Source: a virus
Virus record (IMG/VR): IMGVR_UViG_3300028844_000914
Coordinates: 1 to 21,415 of that record
DNA: 21,415 bases
Reading direction: 5' to 3' (one strand)
Shown here: piece after piece, positions 6,163 to 13,416 of the stretch
Numbering within the stretch: position 1 is the stretch's first letter
Layout: the number at the start of each line of letters is the position of its first letter
Notes under the pieces: model-generated
What the model saw: the letters and a program-made list of their open reading frames with translations, nothing else
Databases searched by the model: none
Told to the model about the DNA's origin: nothing
Translations under genes and position numbers: made by a program

Positions 6163-7488
6163 ATGGCAATATATAGAGGTGATGGTGGTGCAGGTGATGC
6201 AAATACTGATATAACAATTAACCAAGTCACAGAAAAAGCAAGTGAAGCCTCTGCCTCCGCAACAGCCGCAGCTTCAAGTGCGACATCAGCTTCCACTTCA
6301 GCTAGCAACGCTAGTACATCAGAAACAAACGCAAGTAATTCAGCCACAGCAGCAGCCTCGTCTGCTACTAGTGCAGCTACTTCAGCAACCAATGCTAGTA
6401 CTTCAGCAAGTACAGCATCAACTCAAGCGTCTAATGCATCTACTTCTGCAACTGAAGCATCAACTGCACAAACAGCAGCAGAGACAGCCCAGACAGCAGC
6501 AGAAACAGCAGAAACAAATGCTGAGACTGCAGAAACTAATGCTTCAACAAGTGCTACCACAGCAACTACTAAAGCAAGTGAAGCATCTACATCAGCTACT
6601 AATGCAGCCACAAGTGCTACAACAGCCACAACCAAAGCTTCAGAAGCTAGTACATCTGCTAGTAATGCAGCTACTAGTGAAAGTAATGCATCAACTAGTG
6701 AAACTAATGCAGCTAGTAGTGCAAGTGCAGCGGCTACTAGTGCAACCAATGCTGCAACATCTGCAACCGCAGCAGCAGCTAGTGCAACAGCAGCAGCAGC
6801 TGAATTAGAAACAGCAGCACTTAAAGCAAATAACTTATCAGACTTAGCAAGTGCAAGTACAGCAAGAACAAATTTAGGATTAGGTACAGCAGCAACAACT
6901 GCTAGTACAGATTATGCTACAGCAGCACAAGGCACTACAGCAGATAGTGCTTTACAAAATATAGTAGAAGACACCACACCACAACTTGGTGGTAATCTAG
7001 ATACACAATCATTTACTGTAGATGGCAGAGATGTATCTACTGACGGTACTAAACTAGACACAATAGAAACTAATGCAGATGTAACTGATACAGCTAATGT
7101 AACTGCTGCTGGTGCATTAATGGATTCTGAGGTAACTAACTTAGCAGATGTAAAAGCATTTGACACAGCAGATTATGTAGGTAAAACTTCAACTACTGGT
7201 TCAGGTCAACTACCAAGTGGTACAGAAGCACAAAGAGATGGCTCACCCTCCGCTGGATTTATTAGATTTAATTCTGACTCTGGAAGTTTTGAAGGGTATG
7301 ATGGGTCTGCATGGGGAAGCATAGGTGGTGGAGCTTCAGCAGGTGGAGCAATATACGAAAATACAGATGACATTACTGCTGACTATACAATAACTTCTGG
7401 CTCAAATGGAATGAGTGTAGGACCTATGACAATAGCTAGTGGTGTAACCGTAACCGTCCCTAGTGGACAAAGATGGGTGATATTATGA
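6163..7488 (+). CDS. Tail fibre with Ala/Ser/Thr-rich repeat stalk
   Basis: This 441-aa protein begins MAIYRGDGGAGD, a start common to tail-attached fibres of marine phages and probably the virion-attachment end. From about residue 26 to 220 it is almost entirely Ala, Ser, Thr and Asn in loose 7-residue units such as SATNAAT, with a near-duplicate stretch around TTKASEASTSA. Such repeats form a long trimeric fibre shaft. Then come a fibre-repeat-like region (LSDLASASTARTNLGLG), a GGNLDTQSFTVDGRD segment with similar later turns, and a short tip ending VTVPSGQRWVIL. AGAGG at 6153-6157 serves the ATG. The stop overlaps the next start (ATGA at 7485). Long open frames on the opposite strand and in frame +2 here are by-products of the repeat composition. 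Confidence 0.88.
   Translation: MAIYRGDGGAGDANTDITINQVTEKASEASASATAAASSATSASTSASNASTSETNASNSATAAASSATSAATSATNASTSASTASTQASNASTSATEASTAQTAAETAQTAAETAETNAETAETNASTSATTATTKASEASTSATNAATSATTATTKASEASTSASNAATSESNASTSETNAASSASAAATSATNAATSATAAAASATAAAAELETAALKANNLSDLASASTARTNLGLGTAATTASTDYATAAQGTTADSALQNIVEDTTPQLGGNLDTQSFTVDGRDVSTDGTKLDTIETNADVTDTANVTAAGALMDSEVTNLADVKAFDTADYVGKTSTTGSGQLPSGTEAQRDGSPSAGFIRFNSDSGSFEGYDGSAWGSIGGGASAGGAIYENTDDITADYTITSGSNGMSVGPMTIASGVTVTVPSGQRWVIL
6240..6825 (+). repeat. Degenerate 21-nt repeats coding the fibre stalk
   Basis: Tandem imperfect units code for 7-residue Ala/Ser/Thr/Asn blocks (for example SATNAAT, SASNAST). Two adjacent copies of a roughly 21-residue block containing TSATTATTKASEASTSA are nearly identical. 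Codons vary between units, which suggests selection on protein sequence with enough divergence to limit recombination. Confidence 0.75.
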
Positions 7489-8087
7489 CATGTAAAATTA
7501 ATGCAGATACAACTGATGGTTTAAAATTAATATCTGATACAAGTGGTGTAGTAGAGATACAAACTAATGGCACAACTGTTGCAACTATTAACAGCAACGG
7601 AACTGTCGTAATACCTACAGTAACCAACGGTACAGCAGTAGCAACCACATCAGGAACTGCGGTAGATTTTACTAGCATACCTAGTGGCGTTAAAAAAATT
7701 ACAGTTTTATTTAATCAAGTTAAAACAAGTGCTGCTGGTATAAGAATGTTACAAATAGGCACATCTGGTGGGTTAGTTACAAGTGGTTATATAAGTGCGG
7801 CAGGATACACTGGTTCTGGTGCTAGAGATGGTACTACATCTACGGCTGGTTTTATATTGGGAGCTGGTGGTGCAATAGCAGACAAAACAGTAGGTTCAGC
7901 AGTTATACAAACTATAGGAAGTAATACTTGGTGTATGAGTAGTGTTACAAGTGATGGTGTAGCTTCGTATGTAAAAATGGGTGGTGGCTCTATAACTTTA
8001 GGTGGTGTATTAGATAGAATTCGTGTTACTAATGTAAATGGACTAACTTTTGACCATGGTTCTGTAAACATAGCTTGGGAGTATTAA
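7485..8087 (+). CDS. Tail fibre tip / adhesin (beta-rich)
   Basis: This 200-aa beta-rich protein lacks cysteine pairs, a signal peptide or a shaft. The N-terminus (NADTTDGLKLISDTSG, VEIQTNG, ATINSNG) looks like short beta-helix turns. The C-terminal ~150 residues form a compact domain that ends FDHGSVNIAWEY, an ending typical of small receptor-binding or fibre proteins in marine phages. I place the start at ATG 7485, which overlaps the previous TGA and has GGTGA a few bases upstream. A further in-frame ATG at 7473 would add four residues but has a poorer ribosome site. It is followed 1 nt later by a 70-aa partner. It may be a separate fibre or a tip that assembles on the stalk protein upstream. 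Confidence 0.83.
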   Translation: MTCKINADTTDGLKLISDTSGVVEIQTNGTTVATINSNGTVVIPTVTNGTAVATTSGTAVDFTSIPSGVKKITVLFNQVKTSAAGIRMLQIGTSGGLVTSGYISAAGYTGSGARDGTTSTAGFILGAGGAIADKTVGSAVIQTIGSNTWCMSSVTSDGVASYVKMGGGSITLGGVLDRIRVTNVNGLTFDHGSVNIAWEY

Positions 8088-8088
8088 G

Positions 8089-8301
8089 ATGGCAAGAAAA
8101 GAAATTAATGTAATAACAGGTGAAGTTACTGAACACGCAGATGATGCTCCAGTAGTTTATGAGTTTACTTATCAAGATAAAAGAAAATATGAATATCCAA
8201 CAATTGGCGACCAGCTTGATGCTTTGTATCATGCAGGAGTATTTCCTACAGAAATGGCTAATGCAATCAAAGCAATTAAAGACAAGTATCCAAAGGAGTA
8301 A
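8089..8301 (+). CDS. Small XkdW-like tail-fibre-associated protein
   Basis: This 70-aa protein contains YPTIGDQLDALYHAG and ends AIKAIKDKYPKE. That resembles the pattern (YP-x-IxDQLD) of small proteins such as XkdW that sit next to phage tail fibre genes. Function is unknown; a fibre-assembly partner is plausible. GGGAG at 8077-8081 precedes the ATG. It lies 1 nt after the 200-aa adhesin and 3 nt before the next adhesin, so it is clearly part of the same operon. Confidence 0.78.
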   Translation: MARKEINVITGEVTEHADDAPVVYEFTYQDKRKYEYPTIGDQLDALYHAGVFPTEMANAIKAIKDKYPKE

Positions 8302-8304
8302 ACA

Positions 8305-9426
8305 ATGGCACTAACATTACATGGCACAGTAGCAGATAACACAGCAGTCTTAGATAGAAGAAGTGCTAAACCACTTGTTATTAATGGTAATATGCAGGTA
8401 TCTCAAAGAGGTACATCATTTTCTCCTAGCGGTAATACTGATTATTATTCAATAGATAGATTTGCTTATTTTGCTACAAGTGGTGCTACTGGTGATGCTA
8501 CAATTACACAAGCATCTGATGCACCATCAGGTACAGGATTTAAAAAATCTATAAAAATATCACCAGATGCAACCGAAACTCCAAGTGGAACTCACAATAT
8601 GGCTTTTGGTTATGCTTTTGAAGGTCAAGATGTGCAAGTTTTACAACATGGTCAAACTTCTCCAGAAAAAGTTACTTTAGCTTTTTGGGTAAAATCAAGT
8701 AAGACAGGTACTTATTGTGTGCAGATTAAAGAAGAAGGAATAACAGACGAAAGTTATCTGCTTTTTGAGTACGCAATATCAAGTGCTAACACATGGGAAA
8801 AGAAGATAATATCATGGACTGGTAATTCTGCTCATGCAATTAATAATGATAATACTCAGGGATATAGAATAATGTGGCATTTAGCAACTGGCTCAAGCGA
8901 CCATGCATCAGCAACTACAAGCTGGACTATATCAGAATCATTTAAAGCTACATCAAACCAAGTAAACTTTTTTGATAGCACAAGTAATGAATGGTATCTA
9001 ACAGGAGTACAACTAGAAGTAGGAGAGTTTGATGCTAACAGCATAGCTCCCTTCCAACATGAATCGTTTGGTGATAACTTAAAAAGATGTGAAAGATATT
9101 TTTGTAAGTCTTATAATTATGGTATAGCACCCGGCACTAATGCTTCATCTGACGCAAATGCTAAAAGAGGAGCGGTTTTTGTGTATAGGCAAAGGGATAC
9201 TAATTACGTTGGATTTAGTTTTTTTCACCCATCAGAAATGAGAACTAATCCTACAATGACCAATTATTCACATGATGGAACTAGTGGTAAATTTACAAGC
9301 TCAACTACTACTACAACTATTTCTACAAACGCAGCTTTAAATGGCACAAGACTTAGTATGGCTTATGGAGTTGCTTCAGCTGCAGATGATAACTATGCAC
9401 ATTTTGTTTGCGAGGCTGAATTATGA
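8305..9426 (+). CDS. Receptor-binding tail protein with carbohydrate-binding-like domain
   Basis: This 373-aa protein has three recognisable parts. A short leader (ADNTAVLDRRSAKPLVINGN) is followed by MQVSQRGTSF. A jelly-roll-like region, about residues 50-240, contains TLAFWVKSSKTGTY, ANTWEKKIISW and the hallmark TGVQLEVGEF. A C-terminal ~130 residues begins LKRCERYFCKS. This order is widespread in marine phage fibres and resembles carbohydrate-binding modules, so it probably contacts host surface glycans. A strong AAAGGAG (8292-8298, 6 nt spacing) supports the start. Its stop overlaps the next start (ATGA, 9423-9426). The glycan specificity cannot be read from the sequence. Confidence 0.85.
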   Translation: MALTLHGTVADNTAVLDRRSAKPLVINGNMQVSQRGTSFSPSGNTDYYSIDRFAYFATSGATGDATITQASDAPSGTGFKKSIKISPDATETPSGTHNMAFGYAFEGQDVQVLQHGQTSPEKVTLAFWVKSSKTGTYCVQIKEEGITDESYLLFEYAISSANTWEKKIISWTGNSAHAINNDNTQGYRIMWHLATGSSDHASATTSWTISESFKATSNQVNFFDSTSNEWYLTGVQLEVGEFDANSIAPFQHESFGDNLKRCERYFCKSYNYGIAPGTNASSDANAKRGAVFVYRQRDTNYVGFSFFHPSEMRTNPTMTNYSHDGTSGKFTSSTTTTTISTNAALNGTRLSMAYGVASAADDNYAHFVCEAEL

Positions 9427-9581
9427 CATATACTTATAGAGTTTTTACTCATACTGATGGGAGCAAAACTATTCAAAGAAAAGAAGATAACGCTTTTATT
9501 CCAGCAGATGAACAAAATACAGATTATCAAGAATACCTTGCATGGGTAGCAGAAGGTAACACAGCGGAGGCAGCAGACTAA
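9423..9581 (+). CDS. 52-aa fibre-associated protein
   Basis: This is a small acidic protein with YRVFTHTDGSKTIQR, then PADEQNTDYQEYLAWVAEGN and an AEAAD end. The DYQ-x-YL-x-W-x-AEGN pattern recurs in small phage proteins beside tail fibre genes. The gene begins on an ATGA overlap with the 373-aa adhesin and its TAA overlaps the ATG of the next adhesin (TAATG, 9579-9583). Both overlaps, and the lack of any gap, argue strongly that it is real despite its size. A fibre-assembly helper role is inferred. Confidence 0.8.
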   Translation: MTYTYRVFTHTDGSKTIQRKEDNAFIPADEQNTDYQEYLAWVAEGNTAEAAD

Positions 9582-10099
9582 TGAGTAGTATTAAATTAAA
9601 AGGTAGTACTTCTGGTGATGTAACACTTACTGTACCAGCAGTAGCTGGAACTAATACAGTAACCATACCAGCAGTAACATCTAGTGTTAATGTTGTTGGT
9701 CCTGCATTTCAAGTTTACGCATCAACTCAATCTATTGCTAATACTACATGGCAAAAAATAGTTTACGCTAATGAAGTGTTTGATACAGATGGAAAGTTTG
9801 CTAGTGATAGATTTACACCAACAGTTGCAGGGTACTATCAAATAAGTGCTGCTACCTATATGGGTTCTACTGGTGGTGCTGCTGTGTTAAGTATATATAA
9901 AAATGGTAGTAGTTTTAAAAGGGGTAGTGCATCACAAGGTACTACTGGTATGGGTTTAGCACCACATGTAAGTGCTTTGATTTATTTAGATGCGGATGAT
10001 TATGTAGAATTATATACCTATCAAGTTACTGGCGGTGCAGCAGATATTATTGGTACTGCGGATTTATCTTATTTTACTGGAGCTTACATAAGGAGTTAA
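9581..10099 (+). CDS. C1q/TNF-like jelly-roll tail adhesin
   Basis: This 172-aa protein has an N-terminal linker (residues 1-37) with beta-helix-like turns and LTVP, TVTIP, followed by a domain that matches the C1q pattern. That domain starts PAFQVYAS, has the strand pair WQKIVYANEVFDTDGKF, then the core motif FTPTVAGYYQISAATYM, IYKNG, and ends LSYFTGAYIRS. C1q-like domains form trimers and bind surface ligands; in phages they occur as fibre tips. GGAGG at 9566-9570 stands 10 nt before the ATG. The start overlaps the previous stop. It is a third adhesin type within 2.6 kb. Confidence 0.82.
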   Translation: MSSIKLKGSTSGDVTLTVPAVAGTNTVTIPAVTSSVNVVGPAFQVYASTQSIANTTWQKIVYANEVFDTDGKFASDRFTPTVAGYYQISAATYMGSTGGAAVLSIYKNGSSFKRGSASQGTTGMGLAPHVSALIYLDADDYVELYTYQVTGGAADIIGTADLSYFTGAYIRS

Positions 10100-10100
10100 T

Positions 10101-10262
10101 ATGGCAACATTATGCGAAAAGATTAAAACATTAAAATCAGATGTATCCGATATAGATTTTGTTAACAATATAATTGTACAAAATGATGGCGGTGAAAGTT
10201 ACATTGCTGTATGGAATCACCCTACTGAAACACAACCAACAGCAGAAGAGTTGGAAGATTAG
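10101..10262 (+). CDS. 53-aa protein paired with the C1q-like adhesin
   Basis: This small protein starts MATLCEKIKTLK and contains GGESYIAVWNHPTETQPTAEELED. The combination of a central Y-I-A-x-W strand and QPT-x-EEL tail occurs in small proteins near marine phage fibre genes. A strong AAGGAG (10090-10095, 5 nt spacing) supports the start; the gene lies 1 nt after the adhesin. One cysteine (residue 5) and no membrane segment. Function is not known; an adhesin-assembly role is inferred from its position. Confidence 0.8.
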   Translation: MATLCEKIKTLKSDVSDIDFVNNIIVQNDGGESYIAVWNHPTETQPTAEELED

Positions 10263-10272
10263 GAGATAACTA

Positions 10273-10467
10273 ATGAAAGAAAATGAAAAATGCTTAACTG
10301 AAGCTGACATAGATAGAATAGCAGAAAAAGCAGCTAATAGGGCATTAGAAAAAGTATATGCTGAAGTTGGTAAAAGTGTATCTAAAAAGTTAATGTGGGT
10401 TATGGGTGTTGTTTCTATAAGCTTAATAGTATGGTTATCTAGCTTTGGTGGTATAACTAAGTTATAA
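10273..10467 (+). CDS. Small membrane protein, holin candidate
   Basis: This 64-aa protein has a charged helical N-terminus (residues 1-38, DIDRIAEKAANRALEKVYAE) and one hydrophobic segment (about 40-60, MWVMGVVSISLIVWLSSF), with a short tail. AGGAG at 10261-10265 with 7 nt spacing fits the ATG. A single membrane helix with a cytoplasmic amphipathic arm would suit a class III holin or a lysis regulator, but many small phage membrane proteins look like this. It is separated from the lysozyme by about 10 kb, which weakens the lysis assignment. Confidence 0.78.
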   Translation: MKENEKCLTEADIDRIAEKAANRALEKVYAEVGKSVSKKLMWVMGVVSISLIVWLSSFGGITKL

Positions 10468-10478
10468 GAGGAGGCAAT

Positions 10479-10580
10479 ATGTATAAACTTGCAAAAATAA
10501 TGGCGGCACACCCTGATAGAAAAATTAATGGGCAATACCGTAGACTATACTTTCGTGGAAGGATGCCACATAAATTATGA
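10479..10580 (+). CDS. 33-aa basic protein
   Basis: This is a very short, very basic protein (MYKLAKIMAAHPDRKINGQ, then an RRLYFRGRMPHKL tail). A strong ribosome site, AGAGGAGG, ends 4 nt before the ATG. The stop overlaps the start of the next gene (ATGA, 10577-10580), so it is at least a translation-coupling leader and probably expressed. Not recognised; nucleic-acid or capsid contact is possible from charge alone. Confidence 0.6.
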   Translation: MYKLAKIMAAHPDRKINGQYRRLYFRGRMPHKL

Positions 10581-10861
10581 AAAAAGACAGTAGACTAACA
10601 AGAGCAGGAGTTAGTGGTTACAATAAACCTAAACGTACCCCTAACCACCCTAAGAAATCTCATGTAGTCGTTGCTAAAGAAGGTGATAAAGTAAAAACCA
10701 TAAGATTTGGACAACAAGGGGCTAGTACAGCGGGTAAACCTAAAGCAGGGGAGTCAGCTAGAATGAAAGCAAAACGTAAATCATTTAAAGCTAGGCACAG
10801 TAAGAATATAGATAAAGGAAAAATGTCAGCAGCTTATTGGGCGAATAAAGTAAAATGGTAA
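10577..10861 (+). CDS. Conserved basic phage protein (function unknown)
   Basis: This 94-aa strongly basic protein contains SGYNKPKRTPNHPKKSHVVV, IRFGQQGA, GESARMKAKRKSFKARH and a KGKMSAAYWANKVKW end. I recognise this as a conserved unknown family seen in many marine and other tailed phages (possibly DUF6321, not checked). The fold is probably small and DNA- or RNA-facing given the charge. It starts on an ATGA overlap with the 33-aa gene. It lies between the fibre block and the tail-adaptor gene. No function is known to me. Confidence 0.82.
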   Translation: MKKDSRLTRAGVSGYNKPKRTPNHPKKSHVVVAKEGDKVKTIRFGQQGASTAGKPKAGESARMKAKRKSFKARHSKNIDKGKMSAAYWANKVKW

Positions 10862-10881
10862 ACAAATAGTGAGAATATAAA

Positions 10882-11529
10882 ATGACATACTTACAAGTAG
10901 TAAACAATATTTTAAAACGATTAAGAGAAAGAACTGTAGCATCTGTAGATGAAACAACATACTCTAAACTAATAGGGGTGTTAGTTAATGATGCTTTAAT
11001 AGATGTAGAAAATGCTTGGCATTGGTCTGGACTTCGTAATACACTAACAGCTACCACTTCCAATGGAATATTTAATTATGAACTTAATGGTACACAGAAT
11101 AGATTAACAGTATTAGATGTTATAAATCAAACTGATGATTTTTTCCTAAAACAAAAAAGTTCACATGATTTTAATAATTTATTTTTGAATACAGAACCAG
11201 CAACAGGCTCACCCTATTACTATTGTTTTAACGGTATAAGTGCTGACGGAGATACACAAGTTGATTTATATCCAATACCTGATGGAGCTTATACAATTTA
11301 CTTTAATGTAATATTAAGAAGTGCAGAACTAGAAAGTGATGCAGATACTTTTAGCGTACCAACTAAACCTATTGAACTATTAGCTTATGCACTAGCTGTA
11401 GAAGAACGTGGAGAAGATGGTGGTGCTACTACAACAAGTGCATATGCTAGAGCAAACAATGCCTTACAAGATGCTATAGCTTTAGATGCAGCTAAACACC
11501 CAGAGGAGAGTATTTGGTATGAAAGCTAG
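10882..11529 (+). CDS. Tail adaptor (tail tubular protein A-like)
   Basis: The 215-aa protein is probably the ring between portal and tail (T7 gp11 / P22 gp4 role). It starts with helices (YLQVVNNILKRLRER, then KLIGVLVNDALIDVENAWHWSGLR), has a central beta part (FNYELNGTQNRLTVLDVIN) and ends with helices (PIELLAYALAVEERGED, then ANNALQDAIALDAAKHPEE). This helix-beta-helix order with a W-x-W pair is typical of podovirus adaptor proteins. The ribosome site (AGTGAG) is weak. Its end overlaps the next gene by 11 nt. It lies just before the nozzle-type gene, as expected. Confidence 0.84.
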   Translation: MTYLQVVNNILKRLRERTVASVDETTYSKLIGVLVNDALIDVENAWHWSGLRNTLTATTSNGIFNYELNGTQNRLTVLDVINQTDDFFLKQKSSHDFNNLFLNTEPATGSPYYYCFNGISADGDTQVDLYPIPDGAYTIYFNVILRSAELESDADTFSVPTKPIELLAYALAVEERGEDGGATTTSAYARANNALQDAIALDAAKHPEESIWYES

Positions 11530-11854
11530 AAGCATATTAACAGCTAATTTACCAACAAGTATTGGTACATTATATACAGTTCCTGATAATATAAGAGCAA
11601 AATGGGTATTAGCTTTTGTCTCTAATGGTACAGGTTCTACAATTAGTAATGTAGTATTACAAATTAGTAACGGAGTAACAATTAAAGTGCTTGGTTCTAA
11701 ATCTTTAGGGGCAGGTGATTTTATTCAATTAGAATCAAATGGTGGTTATGTAATGCTTGAGTCGGGAACTACAATACAAGGAAGTGCAGCGTCTACAGGA
11801 GTATCTTGTATCCTTACTGTAGAAGAATTACCATTTATAGTGAGTACAGTATAA
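11519..11854 (+). CDS. Small beta-rich neck or decoration-like protein
   Basis: I start this 111-aa gene at ATG 11519, which has GAGGAG at 11503-11508; an upstream in-frame ATG (11486) would deepen the overlap with the adaptor gene without a ribosome site. The product is beta-rich: LYTVPDNIRAKWVLAFVSNG, then VLQISNGVTIKVL, LESNGGYVMLESG and a VSCILTVEEL end. Such single beta-sandwich proteins occur near tail or neck genes in marine phages. A decoration, neck or tail-accessory role is a guess. The stop overlaps the next start (TAATG). Confidence 0.75.
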   Translation: MKARSILTANLPTSIGTLYTVPDNIRAKWVLAFVSNGTGSTISNVVLQISNGVTIKVLGSKSLGAGDFIQLESNGGYVMLESGTTIQGSAASTGVSCILTVEELPFIVSTV

Positions 11855-13416
11855 TGGCAAAACAAATATTAACAGCATCATTAGTAGCCCCAGCATTTTT
11901 AGGTTTAAATACTCAAGAGTCTAGTGTAGCTAATGACCCTAGCTTTGCTTTAGAAGCTAATAACTGTATTATAGATGAGTTTGGTAGACTAGGGGCAAGA
12001 AAGGGTTGGACATATCGTACTACTTCCGGTGGTACAGATGTTAACTTAAAAGGTATGCACCCCTTTTTAGATATAGCAGGTACTAATACTTTAGTGTCTT
12101 GGTCTAGTACTAAATTTTATACAGGACTGGCTACATTAACAGAACGCACCCCTACCACTACTGATACTATTAGTGCGGGTAATTGGAGTAGTGCTACATT
12201 AAACGATAGAGCATATTTCTTTCAAAGAGATTATAAACCTTTATATTATACAAATGAAACTACACCTAATGAATTTAAAAGTGTAGACCAACACGCTGAC
12301 TATACAGGTACAGCTCCAGAAGCTAATATTGTTGTTTCTGAATTTGGTCGTTTATGGGCTGCTGATACAGTAAATAATAAGACTACAGTATACTTTAGTA
12401 ATTTATTAAATGGTGCAGAATGGAATACAGGGAGTGCAGGTACATTAAATATATCGGGCATACTACCAAAAGGTCAAGATATTATTACAGGGTTAGGCGG
12501 TCATAATGGTAGATTAATTGTATTTTGTAAAAATAATATTATTATATTTTCTGACCGAGATAGTTTTCAAGGAAGTTTTGATGTAAATACTTTACACTTA
12601 GTAGAAGTTATAGAAGGTGTTGGGTGTATTGCTAGGGACAGTATACAAAATATAGGGGATGATATTATATTTTTATCGGCTACTGGATTACGTTCATTAG
12701 GTAGAGTAATACAAGAAAAATCACAACCAATGAATGATTTATCTAAAAATATTAGAGATACATTTATGGATATTGTAAACAGAGAAAGTGATTTAAGTTT
12801 AGTAAAATCTTGTTACTTTCCTGAAGAAGCTTTTTATTTAATTAGTTTACCGGAAGCAGCACAAGTATTTGTATTTGATACTAGAGGTGCTTTAGAAGAT
12901 GCTTCACTAAGAGTAACTACTTGGAATAATTTAGACCATACTGATTATGTTTATGATGCTACTAGTAAAGTTATGTATCTAACACAAACAGATGGTATAG
13001 CTGAGTATAGTGGTTACAATGATAATGGTAGTGCATATACTATGTCATACTTTACTAATCACTTTGACTTTAATGCACCTAATATAATTAAATTATTAAA
13101 ACGTGCAGCAGTTACAGCTATTGGAAGTTCATCACAACCATTTACTTTAAAGTGTGGTTTTGATTATACAACTAATTATTTTAGTTTTCCATTTACTTTA
13201 AGTCAATCAGCAGTATCAGAATACGGAATAGCTGAATACGGAAGTAATGCAGCAACAGTAGCAGAATATCAATCAGGTATTTCTTTAGAAAGACTTGATT
13301 CTTCAGTAGCAGGTTCAGGTTCAATAGTACAACTTGGTATTGAAACAACAATAGATGGGGCGTTATTAAGCGTTCAAAAATTAGACATTTACACTAAACA
13401 GGGTAGGATTATATAA
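11854..13416 (+). CDS. Tail nozzle / tail tubular protein B-like
   Basis: This 520-aa beta-rich protein begins MAKQILTASLVAPAFLGLNT and then has a region with ANNCIIDEFGRLGARKGW. I recognise this opening from tail proteins of marine podoviruses. The remainder has repeated blade-like strands (for example RAYFFQRDYKPLYYT, GRLWAADTVNN, IIIFSDRDSFQG), consistent with the beta-propeller architecture of podovirus nozzle proteins. The start at 11854 overlaps the preceding TAA; a longer frame reaching 11806 is unlikely because it runs through the upstream gene. It is followed by a fibre gene on another TAATG overlap. Role at the tail end, holding fibres and controlling DNA release, is by analogy. Confidence 0.83.
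   Translation: MAKQILTASLVAPAFLGLNTQESSVANDPSFALEANNCIIDEFGRLGARKGWTYRTTSGGTDVNLKGMHPFLDIAGTNTLVSWSSTKFYTGLATLTERTPTTTDTISAGNWSSATLNDRAYFFQRDYKPLYYTNETTPNEFKSVDQHADYTGTAPEANIVVSEFGRLWAADTVNNKTTVYFSNLLNGAEWNTGSAGTLNISGILPKGQDIITGLGGHNGRLIVFCKNNIIIFSDRDSFQGSFDVNTLHLVEVIEGVGCIARDSIQNIGDDIIFLSATGLRSLGRVIQEKSQPMNDLSKNIRDTFMDIVNRESDLSLVKSCYFPEEAFYLISLPEAAQVFVFDTRGALEDASLRVTTWNNLDHTDYVYDATSKVMYLTQTDGIAEYSGYNDNGSAYTMSYFTNHFDFNAPNIIKLLKRAAVTAIGSSSQPFTLKCGFDYTTNYFSFPFTLSQSAVSEYGIAEYGSNAATVAEYQSGISLERLDSSVAGSGSIVQLGIETTIDGALLSVQKLDIYTKQGRII

Noticed and set aside
6242-6808. 188-aa open frame in +2 over the fibre stalk, and opposite-strand frames at 6159-6392 and 6423-6749
   Set aside because: They arise from the repeat composition (Gln/Leu or Ala/Val-only products) and lack ribosome sites or gene-like sequence.
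10137-10535. 132-aa opposite-strand open frame
   Set aside because: It runs against three well-supported small + strand genes, and every other gene is on the + strand.
11806-11853. Upstream extension of the nozzle-type gene
   Set aside because: The 16 extra residues overlap the preceding gene; ATG 11854 gives the familiar N-terminus and a TAATG junction.
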